Assembly: GCF_000802185.1 (NCBI RefSeq)
Contig: NZ_KN676113.1
Coordinates: 1,080,372-1,144,371, forward strand
Source: Belnapia sp. F-4-1
GTDB taxonomy: Bacteria; Pseudomonadota; Alphaproteobacteria; Acetobacterales; Acetobacteraceae
Direction: 5' to 3'
Length of the DNA: 64,000 nt
The notes under the pieces were generated by a model. That model was not told the DNA's origin and made no database searches. It saw only the letters and a list, made by a program, of their open reading frames with translations. Each line of letters begins with the position of its first letter. The stretch's first letter is position 1. This document shows positions 54,621-63,218 of this stretch, in pieces. A program made the position numbers and the translations under genes.

Positions 54621-55916
54621 ATGCCGAGCATCCAGGTTTCCGGGACCATTCCCAGCACGCTGCGGGAGAACACGAAACCCGGGGAATGGGTCGCGGGCCT
54701 GACGCTGACCGGCGACACGAACAGCCTGGCCGGGATCGAGCTCACCGGGGCGAATGCGCTGAACTTCTCGGCGGTCTGGAACCCCTCGCTCGGCCTCGCC
54801 ACCCTCGGCCTCGCCGCCCCGGTCGATTACGAGTACTTCGCCGCGGCGCGCCTGCCGACGCAGCTCTCCTTCTCGCTGCGCTTCGTCTACACCGATGGCA
54901 GCCGGCAGAGCCCGAGCACGGTCTACCGCGTCGCCGTCCTCGACCAGGACGACGCGCCGCCGAGCGGCCTGCGTTTCGCCACCGGCGGCAGCGTGACGGC
55001 GGGGGCGATCGGGGGCGCGGTCGGCACGCTTTCCGTCACCGACCCGGATTCGGCCGGCCCTTTCACCTTCAGCTTCGCCGAGGAGGATGCCTGGCGGTTC
55101 GAGGTGGTGGGGAATGTGCTGAAGCTGAAGGAGGGCATCAGCCTCGGCCTCGACGAGATGCCGACCCATCCGCTCTTCGTCCAGGTCTCGGACGGGCGGC
55201 AGAGCGCGGGCTTCACCCTCAACCTCACCGTGACCGATCCGGGGATGCAGCAGAGCCATGTGGATGTGCTGACGCCGGCAACGCCGCAATCCGGCTTCGC
55301 CCTCCATGCGCCGAGCCAGGCGGTGGCGCTCCATGAGGCGCGCGCGGTGACGGCGGCCAACAGCCATGGCGAGAACCTGCGCCAGGTGCTGCTCGCCGAG
55401 GGCAAGGAGGTCTGGATGCCGGCGGTGCAGACCCTCCGCCTCGCCGATGGCTTCCTCGATTTCGACCCGGCGGGACAGGCGGTGCGGGCCGCGGCCCTGC
55501 ACGGCACGGCCACCGGGGAGGCGGCGGACGGGTCGGCACTGGCGGCCCTGGTGGAGCAGAGCGCGGCGGGCCGGGGCTGGGTCGACCTGGCGGCGGAGTT
55601 GCTGCCGGGGGCGATGGCGGAGCTCGACGATGCGGCGCTGGTGACGACGCTCTACCAAACGGCCCTGCACCGCGACCCGGATGCGGGGGAGCTGGCCTTG
55701 CAGGTCGGGCGGCTGGCCTCCGGCGCGAGCCGGGCGCAGATCGTCGCCGATCTGGCAGGCTCCGACGCGGCGCTGGCGGCGGTGGCCGACCCGGATGGGG
55801 TCTGGGTCGGGCAGGCGCTGGGCGGCAGCGCGGCCTGGCACATGGATACGGGCGGGCTCGGCAGCGGGGTGCTGCCGCCGGCGAACTACCCGGCTGGGAT
55901 GGCCTGGATGTTGTGA
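54621..55916 (+). CDS. Cadherin-like and DUF4214 domain protein, likely secreted
   Basis: A 431-residue protein without Sec signal. The N-terminal half has cadherin-like repeats (I-P-S-T-L-R-E-N near residue 10, V-L-D-Q-D-D-A-P-P-S-G-L near residue 105, V-G-T-L-S-V-T-D-P-D near residue 130). The C-terminal half includes L-V-T-T-L-Y-Q-T-A-L-H-R-D-P-D-A-G-E-L near residue 340, the core of DUF4214, a domain of large secreted and RTX-type proteins. Export by a type I system is probable but no exporter gene is adjacent. It follows kynA by 72 bases, probably with its own promoter. Adhesin-like function is inferred. Confidence 0.75.
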   Translation: MPSIQVSGTIPSTLRENTKPGEWVAGLTLTGDTNSLAGIELTGANALNFSAVWNPSLGLATLGLAAPVDYEYFAAARLPTQLSFSLRFVYTDGSRQSPSTVYRVAVLDQDDAPPSGLRFATGGSVTAGAIGGAVGTLSVTDPDSAGPFTFSFAEEDAWRFEVVGNVLKLKEGISLGLDEMPTHPLFVQVSDGRQSAGFTLNLTVTDPGMQQSHVDVLTPATPQSGFALHAPSQAVALHEARAVTAANSHGENLRQVLLAEGKEVWMPAVQTLRLADGFLDFDPAGQAVRAAALHGTATGEAADGSALAALVEQSAAGRGWVDLAAELLPGAMAELDDAALVTTLYQTALHRDPDAGELALQVGRLASGASRAQIVADLAGSDAALAAVADPDGVWVGQALGGSAAWHMDTGGLGSGVLPPANYPAGMAWML

Positions 55917-55920
55917 CGCG

Positions 55921-56406
55921 TCAGAATTTCAGACGCTGGACCTCGCAGGTGCCGGCCAGGGTGCCGGCGGCGACGGGCAGGTCGCAGGGCGCGGGCGGCG
56001 TCGGCGGCTGGTCGACCGGTCCGGCCAGAGCCGGCGCGGCGGCGGCACGACAGGCCTCCACCCGAGCCGCGTCGGGACGGCGGGAGAAAAGCAGCCGGGC
56101 CTCGCCGGTGACGCGGGAAAGGCTGAGGGCGAAGCGGTCATGTGCCGGGACGCCGCGCCAGCCCTCGTCGGGCAAGGGGGCGCCGAAGCCGGCGACCAGA
56201 GGGTCTCGCCGCGCGCCCATCTCCTGCGACTCCATCCAGGCGGTCTGGCCGGGCAGTTCGATGGCGAAGCCGCGCTCCTCCACCAGCACCCGCAGCTGGC
56301 CGCCATTGGGAAAGCGGCAGGTGAGGAAGGTCTCCGCCGCGGCCGGCCAGGCGAGGGCCAGGGCCGCGAGGGCGAGGGCGGCCGTCCTGGCCGTGCCGTG
56401 CCGCAT
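55921..56406 (-). CDS. Secreted hypothetical protein
   Basis: A 161-residue protein with a clear signal peptide (M-R-H-G-T-A-R-T-A-A-L-A-L, cleavage near A-W-P-A-A-A). The mature part has cysteines in L-T-C-R-F-P-N-G-G-Q, V-E-A-C-R-A, A-P-C-D-L and G-T-C-E-V, an even number suited to disulfides. I recognise no family. ATG 56406 is preferred to 56412 since AAGGA lies seven bases before it. It converges with the cadherin-like gene with only four bases between stops and is divergent from ccmC. Confidence 0.7.
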   Translation of the reverse strand: MRHGTARTAALALAALALAWPAAAETFLTCRFPNGGQLRVLVEERGFAIELPGQTAWMESQEMGARRDPLVAGFGAPLPDEGWRGVPAHDRFALSLSRVTGEARLLFSRRPDAARVEACRAAAAPALAGPVDQPPTPPAPCDLPVAAGTLAGTCEVQRLKF

Positions 56407-56493
56407 GGTCATTCCTTCGGGTTATCGATGGCCGCACGTTACCTCGCTGCGCGAAAGCTTCAATCCGCCGCGCGCAGGGCTTAGGTTAGGGCC

Positions 56494-57285
56494 GTGGAAA
56501 CCGCCGACACGAGCCTGGGCGCCAGGCCCCTCCCCTCCGCCCCGCGGGGTGGGCTGCACCGATTCGCCAATCCGGGCCGCTTCCTGCGGCTGTCCGGGCG
56601 CGTGCTGCCCTGGTTGACGGCGGCGGCGGTGCTGGCGCTCGGCATCGGCCTGACCTGGGGCCTCCTCTTCTCGCCGCCCGACTGGCAGCAGGGCGAGACG
56701 GTCCGCATCCTCTACATCCATGTGCCGATGGCTTGGCTGGCGATGGGCGGCTATGCCGGGCTCGCCATCGGCTCGATCCTGTCGCTGATCTGGCGGCACC
56801 CGCTGGCCGACCTTGCCTGCCGGGAGCTTTCGCCGGTGGGTGCGATGGCGACCGCCCTCTGCCTCGCCACCGGCAGCCTCTGGGGCAAGCCGATGTGGGG
56901 CACCTGGTGGGTCTGGGACGCGCGGCTGACCTCGGTGCTGGTGCTGTTCTTCCTCTGGCTTGGCCATGCCGCCCTCGTCCGCGCCTTCGACGATACGGAG
57001 CGCGGCGCGCGGATGGGCGCGATCCTGGCGCTGATCGGGGCGGTCAACGTGCCGATCGTAAAATTCTCGGTCGACTGGTGGAACACGCTGCACCAGCCGG
57101 CCAGCGTGACGCGGCTCGGGGCGCCGGGGCTGCATGTCGACATCCTCTACCCGCTGCTGGTCTGTGCGCTGGGCTTCACCCTCGCCTTCGCTGCGCTGGT
57201 GCTGGCGCGGACGCGGGCGGCGGTGATGGAGCGGCGCATCCGGGCCCTGGAACTCGCAGCCGCTCGCCGCGCGGAGGCCGCATGA
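56494..57285 (+). CDS. ccmC: Cytochrome c maturation protein CcmC (heme delivery)
   Basis: A 263-residue inner-membrane protein with six membrane segments. The tryptophan-rich WWD motif, W-G-T-W-W-V-W-D-A-R-L-T-S near residue 143, binds periplasmic heme, and conserved histidines occur in I-L-Y-I-H-V-P-M-A-W before it and in N-T-L-H-Q-P after it. CcmC loads heme onto CcmE. The gene starts with GTG; no closer ATG exists. ccmA and ccmB, often upstream, are absent here and must be elsewhere. It begins the ccmCDEFGHI operon, whose genes mostly overlap by four bases. Confidence 0.95.
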   Translation: METADTSLGARPLPSAPRGGLHRFANPGRFLRLSGRVLPWLTAAAVLALGIGLTWGLLFSPPDWQQGETVRILYIHVPMAWLAMGGYAGLAIGSILSLIWRHPLADLACRELSPVGAMATALCLATGSLWGKPMWGTWWVWDARLTSVLVLFFLWLGHAALVRAFDDTERGARMGAILALIGAVNVPIVKFSVDWWNTLHQPASVTRLGAPGLHVDILYPLLVCALGFTLAFAALVLARTRAAVMERRIRALELAAARRAEAA

Positions 57286-57440
57286 GCCTCCACTGGATGC
57301 ATGTGACGGCCAGTTACGGGCTGGTGGTGGGTAGCTTCCTGATTCTCGGCCTCGCCACCATCTTCCGTCATGCCGCGGCGAAGCGCCGGCTGGCCCAGCT
57401 CGACCCGCGCGCCCACCGGCGCGCACAGGATACCGCATGA
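57282..57440 (+). CDS. ccmD: Cytochrome c maturation protein CcmD
   Basis: A 52-residue protein with one membrane helix (residues about 8-28: V-T-A-S-Y-G-L-V-V-G-S-F-L-I-L) and a basic tail ending in the R-A-Q-D-T-A segment. CcmD assists release of heme-loaded CcmE from CcmC. Its ATG overlaps the ccmC stop (ATGA), and its stop overlaps the ccmE start in the same way. Identification rests mostly on position and size. Confidence 0.9.
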   Translation: MSLHWMHVTASYGLVVGSFLILGLATIFRHAAAKRRLAQLDPRAHRRAQDTA

Positions 57441-57955
57441 CCCGCAAGACGCGCCGGCTCTGGCTGCTGCTGCTCTGTGCCCTCGGGCTCGGCAGCGCCA
57501 CGGCCCTGACCCTTTCCGCCTTCCAGGACAACCTCGTCTTCTTCCGCTCGCCGAGCGACATCGCCCGCGAGGCGCCGACGCCGGAGCGCGCCTTCCGCCT
57601 TGGCGGCCTGGTCGAGACCGGCAGCGTGGTGCGGGAGACGGCGGCGGACGGCAAGCCGGAAGCGCGCTTCCGCGTCACCGATGGCGCGCATGGGGTGGCC
57701 GTCACCTATGTCGGCGTGCTGCCGGACCTGTTCCGCGAGGGACAGGGGGTGGTGACGCTCGGCAGGCTCGGGCCGGACGGCACCTTCCGCGCGAGCGAGG
57801 TGCTGGCGCGGCACGATGAGAGCTACATGCCACCCGAAGTGGCCGATGCGCTGAAGAAGAGCGGCCACTGGAACCCGAACCAGGGCGCCCCGCCGCCGGC
57901 CGCCACCTGGAACACGCTGGAGCCGGCGCAGGCGCAGCCGAGGCGCGGCTCATGA
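57437..57955 (+). CDS. ccmE: Cytochrome c maturation protein CcmE (heme chaperone)
   Basis: A 172-residue protein with an N-terminal membrane anchor (R-L-W-L-L-L-L-C-A-L-G-L) and a periplasmic OB-fold. The heme-binding histidine is in V-L-A-R-H-D-E-S-Y-M-P-P-E near residue 128, the classical HDExY motif. It accepts heme from CcmC and hands it to CcmF. The ATG overlaps the ccmD stop. Confidence 0.96.
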   Translation: MTRKTRRLWLLLLCALGLGSATALTLSAFQDNLVFFRSPSDIAREAPTPERAFRLGGLVETGSVVRETAADGKPEARFRVTDGAHGVAVTYVGVLPDLFREGQGVVTLGRLGPDGTFRASEVLARHDESYMPPEVADALKKSGHWNPNQGAPPPAATWNTLEPAQAQPRRGS

Positions 57956-57974
57956 TCCCCCCGCGGAGCGGACT

Positions 57975-59939
57975 ATGATTCCCGAGATCGGGCATTTCGC
58001 CCTGGCCCTCGCGCTCGCCCTGTCGCTGGCGCAGGCCGTGGTCGGCCTCGTCGGCGCGCAACGGGCCGAGGCGCGGCTGATGGGCGCCGCGGCGCCGCTC
58101 GCCGCCGGCGTGCTGGTGACGGTCCTCGCCGCCTTCGCCTGCCTCGTCTGGGCCTATGTCGCCAACGACACCACCGTGCTGAACGTGGTGCAGAACAGCC
58201 ATTCGGCGAAGCCGCTGCTCTACAAGATCAGCGGGGCCTGGGGGAACCACGAGGGCTCGATGCTCCTCTGGGTGCTGATCCTGGCGCTCTGCGGCGGGGC
58301 GGTCGCGGCCTTCGGCACCAACCTGCCCTCCGCCCTGCAGGCGCGGGTGCTCGGCGTGCTGGCGCTGGTGGCGCTCGGCTTCCTCGGCTTCATCCTTGCC
58401 ACCTCGAACCCCTTCGAGCGCATCTGGCCGCCGCCAATGGATGGCCAGGGGCTCAACCCGATCCTGCAGGACCCGGGCCTCGCCTTCCATCCGCCGCTGC
58501 TCTACCTCGGCTATGTCGGCTTCGCGGTGACCTATGCCTTCGCCGTCGCCGCGTTGATCGAGGGGCGCGTCGATGCCGCCTGGGGGCGCTGGGTGCGGCC
58601 CTGGGCGCTGGCGGCCTGGTCATTCCTGACGCTCGGCATCGCCCTCGGCTCCTGGTGGGCCTATTACGAGCTCGGCTGGGGCGGCTACTGGTTCTGGGAT
58701 CCGGTGGAGAACGCCTCGCTGATGCCCTGGCTCGCCGGCTGCGCCCTGCTGCACAGCGCCATCGTCGTCGAGAAGCGGGAGGCGCTGAAGACCTGGACGG
58801 TGTTCCTCGCCCTGCTCGCCTTCGGGATGAGCCTGCTCGGCACCTTCCTCGTCCGCTCCGGCGTGCTGAACAGCGTCCACGCCTTCGCCAACGACCCGGC
58901 GCGGGGGACGGTGATCCTCATCCTGCTGGCCATCTATATCGGCGGCGGCTTCCTGCTGTTCGCCTGGCGGGCGCAGGCGATGCTGCCGACGGGCGTCTTC
59001 ACCCCCATCTCGCGCGAGGGGGCGCTGGTGCTGAACAACCTGCTGCTCTGCTCGATCGCGGCGGTGGTGCTGGCGGGCACGCTCTACCCGATGTTCGCCG
59101 ACCTGGTGCTGGGCGAGAAATTCTCGGTCGGGCCGCCCTTCTTCAACACGGCGATCTTTCCGCTGGCGGTGCCGCTGATCGGCGCCATGGCGCTCGGGCC
59201 GGTGATGCCCTGGAAGCGGGCGCGGCTCTTCCCTGCCCTGCAGCGGCTGTGGTGGGCGGCGCTCGCCGGGCTGGCGGCGCTCGTGCTCTGCTTCAGCATC
59301 GAGGGCTATCGCGTCGGCCCGGCGCTCGGCTTCGGCGCGGCGGCGTGGGTGATCCTCGCCGCCATCGCCGATATCGCCGACCGCATCGCCCTCTTCAGCC
59401 GGCCGCGCGCGGCCTGGGCGCGGGCCAAGGGCCTGCCGCGGGCGGCCTGGGGCGGCGCCATCGCCCATGCGGGGATGGGGGTGACGATCCTCGGCCTCGC
59501 CGGCATGGGCCTCGCCACCGACACGCTGCGCCTGGTGAAACCCGGGGAGAGCGTGGCGCTGGCCGGGCTCGACTACCGGCTGGTCGGCGTCGCCGATGCG
59601 CCGGGGCCCAATTTCTCGGCCCGGCGCGCGACCGTCGAGGTGCGCGACGGCGGGCGCCTCGTCACCACGCTGGAGCCGGAGCGGCGCAGCTTCCCCGTCG
59701 CCCGGATGACGACGACGGAGGCGGCGATCCACACCACCTGGCTTTCGGACCTCTATGTCGTGCTCGGCGAGGAGCGGGATGGCGGGGCGGTGCTGCGCAT
59801 CCACCACAACCCGCTGGCGCCCTGGATCTGGCTCGGCGCCGCGATCATGGCGCTCGGCGGCGGCATCTCGTTGAGCGACCGGCGCGTCCGGGTCTCGGCG
59901 CCGGCGGCCAAGACGGTGAAGGCCGGGGCACGGGCATGA
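57975..59939 (+). CDS. ccmF: Cytochrome c maturation protein CcmF (heme lyase subunit)
   Basis: A 654-residue inner-membrane protein with about 15 membrane segments. The WWD domain G-W-G-G-Y-W-F-W-D-P-V-E-N-A-S near residue 235 and K-I-S-G-A-W-G-N-H-E-G-S-M near residue 87 are family marks. CcmF attaches heme to apocytochrome c together with CcmH and CcmI. It starts 19 bases after ccmE. Full length. Confidence 0.96.
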   Translation: MIPEIGHFALALALALSLAQAVVGLVGAQRAEARLMGAAAPLAAGVLVTVLAAFACLVWAYVANDTTVLNVVQNSHSAKPLLYKISGAWGNHEGSMLLWVLILALCGGAVAAFGTNLPSALQARVLGVLALVALGFLGFILATSNPFERIWPPPMDGQGLNPILQDPGLAFHPPLLYLGYVGFAVTYAFAVAALIEGRVDAAWGRWVRPWALAAWSFLTLGIALGSWWAYYELGWGGYWFWDPVENASLMPWLAGCALLHSAIVVEKREALKTWTVFLALLAFGMSLLGTFLVRSGVLNSVHAFANDPARGTVILILLAIYIGGGFLLFAWRAQAMLPTGVFTPISREGALVLNNLLLCSIAAVVLAGTLYPMFADLVLGEKFSVGPPFFNTAIFPLAVPLIGAMALGPVMPWKRARLFPALQRLWWAALAGLAALVLCFSIEGYRVGPALGFGAAAWVILAAIADIADRIALFSRPRAAWARAKGLPRAAWGGAIAHAGMGVTILGLAGMGLATDTLRLVKPGESVALAGLDYRLVGVADAPGPNFSARRATVEVRDGGRLVTTLEPERRSFPVARMTTTEAAIHTTWLSDLYVVLGEERDGGAVLRIHHNPLAPWIWLGAAIMALGGGISLSDRRVRVSAPAAKTVKAGARA

Positions 59940-60529
59940 GCGAGGTCGCTCCCAACCCCGAGGCGGCCGCCTGGCGCCGGCGCGCGCTGCTGCTGGCGCC
60001 GCTGGCCGCAGCAGGGCTCGGCGGGGCCGGGTTCTATGCCATGCTGCGGGGCCTCGGCACCGGCGACTACGACCCGCGCGGCGTGCCCTCGGCGCTGATC
60101 GGCAAGGCGCCGCCGGATTTCAGCCTGCCGCCGCTCGACGGCACCGGCCTGCCGGGGCTCTCGGCGGCCGATCTCCGCACCGGTACCGGCAAGCCGCTGC
60201 TGGTGAATTTCTTCGCCTCCTGGTGCGCGCCCTGCGTCATCGAGCATCCGCAGCTGATGCGCCTCGCGCGCGAGGGCGTCGGCATCATGGGCGTCGCCTA
60301 CAAGGACAAGCCGGCGGACAGCCTCGGCTTCCTGCGGCAGCGCGGCACGCCCTATGCGCGGCTTGGCGTCGACCAGCCGGGGCGGGTCGCCATCGATTGG
60401 GGACTGTACGGCGTGCCGGAGACTTATCTGCTCGACAAGGGGGGTATCATCCGCTGGCGGATGGCCGGGCCGGTGACGGAGGAGATCCTGGCGCAACAGG
60501 TCACCCCACTGCTACGGCGATACGCATGA
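59936..60529 (+). CDS. ccmG: Thioredoxin-like CcmG/DsbE
   Basis: A 197-residue membrane-anchored thiol oxidoreductase. The anchor lies at residues about 17-37 and the thioredoxin site F-F-A-S-W-C-A-P-C-V-I-E-H near residue 98, then G-V-P-E-T-Y-L-L-D with the cis-proline. It keeps the heme-binding cysteines of apocytochrome c reduced. ATG overlaps the ccmF stop. A much longer open frame upstream in this phase is not coding. Confidence 0.95.
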   Translation: MSEVAPNPEAAAWRRRALLLAPLAAAGLGGAGFYAMLRGLGTGDYDPRGVPSALIGKAPPDFSLPPLDGTGLPGLSAADLRTGTGKPLLVNFFASWCAPCVIEHPQLMRLAREGVGIMGVAYKDKPADSLGFLRQRGTPYARLGVDQPGRVAIDWGLYGVPETYLLDKGGIIRWRMAGPVTEEILAQQVTPLLRRYA

Positions 60530-60984
60530 TCCGCTGGCTGCTGCTGCTGCTGCTGGCCGCAGGCCCGGCGCTCGCCGTGGGCGACCCGGCCGACCAGCTC
60601 CCCAACCCGGCGCAGGAGGAGCGCGCCCGCGTCATCGGGCGCGAGCTGCGCTGCATGGTCTGCCAGAACCAATCGATCGAGGACAGCGATGCCGACCTCG
60701 CCCGCGACCTCCGGCGGATCGTTCGCGAGCAGGTGGCGCAGGGCAAGCCGGACGAGGCCGTCCTCACTTTCGTGCATGAGCGCTATGGCGACTTCGTCCT
60801 GCTGAAGCCGCCCTTCAAGGCAGCCACGGCGCTGCTCTGGGGGATGCCGGCCATTGCGCTGCTCGGCGGCGCGCTGCTGATCCGCGGCATGCGCCGGCGG
60901 CAGCGGGTGGCGTCCGGGCCGCCCGAGCTCACCCAGGCGGAGCGCGATCGCCTCGCCCAGCTCTCCGGCAGGCTGCGCGAGTGA
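60526..60984 (+). CDS. ccmH: Cytochrome c maturation protein CcmH
   Basis: A 152-residue protein with a signal peptide (I-R-W-L-L-L-L-L-L-A-A), the redox motif L-R-C-M-V-C-Q-N-Q-S-I near residue 42 and a C-terminal membrane helix (L-L-W-G-M-P-A-I-A-L-L-G). It binds apocytochrome c thiols. The ATG overlaps the ccmG stop. It is the short form; the TPR part is encoded separately as ccmI. Confidence 0.95.
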   Translation: MIRWLLLLLLAAGPALAVGDPADQLPNPAQEERARVIGRELRCMVCQNQSIEDSDADLARDLRRIVREQVAQGKPDEAVLTFVHERYGDFVLLKPPFKAATALLWGMPAIALLGGALLIRGMRRRQRVASGPPELTQAERDRLAQLSGRLRE

Positions 60985-61787
60985 ACTGGTTCCCGTTCTG
61001 GCCGCTGCTCGGCCTGCTGGCCGTGGCGGCGATCCTGCCGCTCGCCGCCAGCCTGTTCCGCCCGCCGGCGGCGCGTGGCCGGCGCGAGGCCGACCTCGCG
61101 CTCTACCGGGCGCAGATGGAGGAGCTGGACCGCGAGCGCGAGGCCGGACGGCTGGACGAAGCCGCGCATCGGGCGGCCGTGCTCGAGGTGCAGCGCCGGC
61201 TGCTGGCGGCGCCGGCCGAGGCGGACACGCGCTCCGGCCGCGGGGCGAAGCTTGCCCTGTGGGGCATGGTGGCGGCTGTGCCGCTGCTGGCCCTTGCCCT
61301 CTACTGGCCGAGCGCGCTGCCGGACATGCCCTCGGCGCCCTTTTCGCTGCGCCAGCAGGTGGCGGCGCGGGACGAGGAGATGCTGGAGTTGCTGCGCAGC
61401 CGCCTCGCACGGCTCGACCCGGCGACGCCGCAGGCACAGGAGGGCTACCGCCTGCTCGGCAATGCCGAGCGCAGCCGCGGCGCGCTTGGCCCGGCGGCGG
61501 CGGCCTTCAAGCGGGCGCTCGATGCGAGGTTCGACCCGGAGCTGATGAGCCAGCTCGCCCAGATCCTGATCGAGGACGACAAGCTGGACGAGGCCGGGCG
61601 CATCCTCGCCGCTGCCCTGCCGCGGGCGCCGCAGCATGTCGGGCTGCGCTTCCTCTCCGGTCTGGTCGAGGCGAAGGCCGGGCGTCCGGAGCGGGCCCGC
61701 GAGCTCTGGCAGGCGCTGGTGGCCGAGGCACCGCCCGAGGCGCCGTGGCGGACCATGGTCGAGCGGCGGATGCAGGAGCTGCCCTGA
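60981..61787 (+). CDS. ccmI: Cytochrome c maturation protein CcmI
   Basis: A 268-residue protein with two N-terminal membrane helices (residues about 8-26 and 93-110) joined by the coiled-coil stretch L-Y-R-A-Q-M-E-E-L-D-R-E. A periplasmic TPR region follows (Y-R-L-L-G-N-A-E-R near residue 155). CcmI holds apocytochrome c for the lyase. GTG 60981 overlaps the ccmH stop. It is shorter than many CcmI proteins, with fewer TPR units. Confidence 0.9.
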   Translation: MNWFPFWPLLGLLAVAAILPLAASLFRPPAARGRREADLALYRAQMEELDREREAGRLDEAAHRAAVLEVQRRLLAAPAEADTRSGRGAKLALWGMVAAVPLLALALYWPSALPDMPSAPFSLRQQVAARDEEMLELLRSRLARLDPATPQAQEGYRLLGNAERSRGALGPAAAAFKRALDARFDPELMSQLAQILIEDDKLDEAGRILAAALPRAPQHVGLRFLSGLVEAKAGRPERARELWQALVAEAPPEAPWRTMVERRMQELP

Positions 61788-63208
61788 CCGCGGGTGCGCA
61801 CCTGGCGGCCTTCTTCCCGGAGGGCGTGCCGGAGGGGGTGTGGTTGGCCGAGGGGCCCTGGGCGGCGCCCGCCTTCGGCCCCCGGCGGCGGGCAGTGGGG
61901 CTGCTGGCCGCCATCGGCGAGGACCCGGTCGCGGCGGCACTCGCCCGGCCGGCCCCGGCGGAGGCGGTGGCGAAGGCGGCCGCGCTGCAGCCGCTCTGGC
62001 CGGAGCCCATCGACCCCCGCCTGCTGGCGGCGACGCGCTGGGCCGACCCGTTCCACGAGCGGGCCTCGACCGCGGAGGACGGGCTGGCGCTGCTCGCGCT
62101 GTGGCGGCGGGAGGTGGCGGCCAACAGGGGCATCGCCGCCTTCCTCGGCATGGCCGGGTGGAAGCAGGCCGCCATCGCCGCCGCCTTCGCGCAGGACGGC
62201 CCGCCTGCCGTCTTCGCCCGGGACGAGGCGGAGGCGCTGGCCGTGGCGCGGGAACGGCAGGGCGGCATCGCCGTCTGGGCGACGCGGGCGGCGCCGGGGC
62301 TGGCGGACCGATGCCGGGCGGCGGGGGTACCGCTGCATTGGGTGGAGGATGGCTTCCTGCGCTCGGTCGGGCTCGGGGTGGATTTCATCCCCTCCGCCTC
62401 GCTCGCCGTCGATCCGCATGTGCCACATTACGATGCGGGCGGGAGTTCGGGGCTCGAGCGCATCCTGGCAGAGACGGAATTCACCCCGGCGCTGCTGGCG
62501 CGCGCGGCGGCGCTTCGGCAGGCGATCGTCGCGCGGGGAGTGACCAAGTACAATCTCCGCCGCCCGGCCGCGCCCCTGCCGGCAACGCCGGGGCGGCGGC
62601 GCATCCTCGTTGTCGGCCAGGTGGAGGACGATGCCTCGATCCGGCTCGGTGCCGGACAGGTGCGGACGAATCTCGCCCTGCTGGAGGCGGTGCGGCGCGA
62701 GGAGCCGGAGGCCTTCATCGTCTTCCGCCCGCATCCCGATGTAGAGACGGGCTATCGCCGCGGCTATGTCCCGCGCCGCGCGGCGCTGCGCCTGGCCGAT
62801 GCGGTGGCGGCGGGCGGCGATATCGGCACGCTCTTCGCGGAGGTCGATGCGCTGCACGCCATCACCAGCCTCGCCGGCTTCGAGGCGCTGCTGCGCGGGC
62901 TGGAGGTCACGGCCTGGGGCCGCCCCTTCTATGCCGGCTGGGGCCTGACGCGGGACCGGGAAGCGGTGCCGCGCCGTGGCCGCGCCCTTCCGCTCGACGC
63001 GCTGGTGGCCGGCGCGCTGATCCTCTACCCGCGCTACCTCGACCCGGTGACGATGCTGCCCTGCGGGCCGGAGCTGCTGCTGGAGCGGCTGGCCGACCCG
63101 GCAGGCTGGGCGCCGGCCTCCGCAGCGCGGCGCGCCTTCCTCCCCTGGTGGCGGCAGCAAGGATGGTGGCTGAAGCAGGCCCGGCGCTTCGGACTCTGGC
63201 AGCGCTGA
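61745..63208 (+). CDS. KpsC/LpsZ-like capsular polysaccharide protein
   Basis: About 480 residues of the capsule polysaccharide biosynthesis/export family: H-W-V-E-D-G-F-L-R-S-V-G-L-G near residue 200, followed by R-R-I-L-V-V-G-Q-V-E-D-D-A-S-I near residue 288, then F-R-P-H-P-D-V-E-T-G-Y-R and the late F-Y-A-G-W-G-L-T-R-D-R. KpsC proteins add Kdo residues to the lipid anchor of group 2 capsules. The start is unclear: no ATG fits. GTG 61745, within ccmI, or GTG 61826 are candidates; the real one could be near 61784. No other capsule genes are nearby. Confidence 0.78.
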   Translation: MADHGRAADAGAALTAGAHLAAFFPEGVPEGVWLAEGPWAAPAFGPRRRAVGLLAAIGEDPVAAALARPAPAEAVAKAAALQPLWPEPIDPRLLAATRWADPFHERASTAEDGLALLALWRREVAANRGIAAFLGMAGWKQAAIAAAFAQDGPPAVFARDEAEALAVARERQGGIAVWATRAAPGLADRCRAAGVPLHWVEDGFLRSVGLGVDFIPSASLAVDPHVPHYDAGGSSGLERILAETEFTPALLARAAALRQAIVARGVTKYNLRRPAAPLPATPGRRRILVVGQVEDDASIRLGAGQVRTNLALLEAVRREEPEAFIVFRPHPDVETGYRRGYVPRRAALRLADAVAAGGDIGTLFAEVDALHAITSLAGFEALLRGLEVTAWGRPFYAGWGLTRDREAVPRRGRALPLDALVAGALILYPRYLDPVTMLPCGPELLLERLADPAGWAPASAARRAFLPWWRQQGWWLKQARRFGLWQR

Positions 63209-63218
63209 GCGCCGCGCC

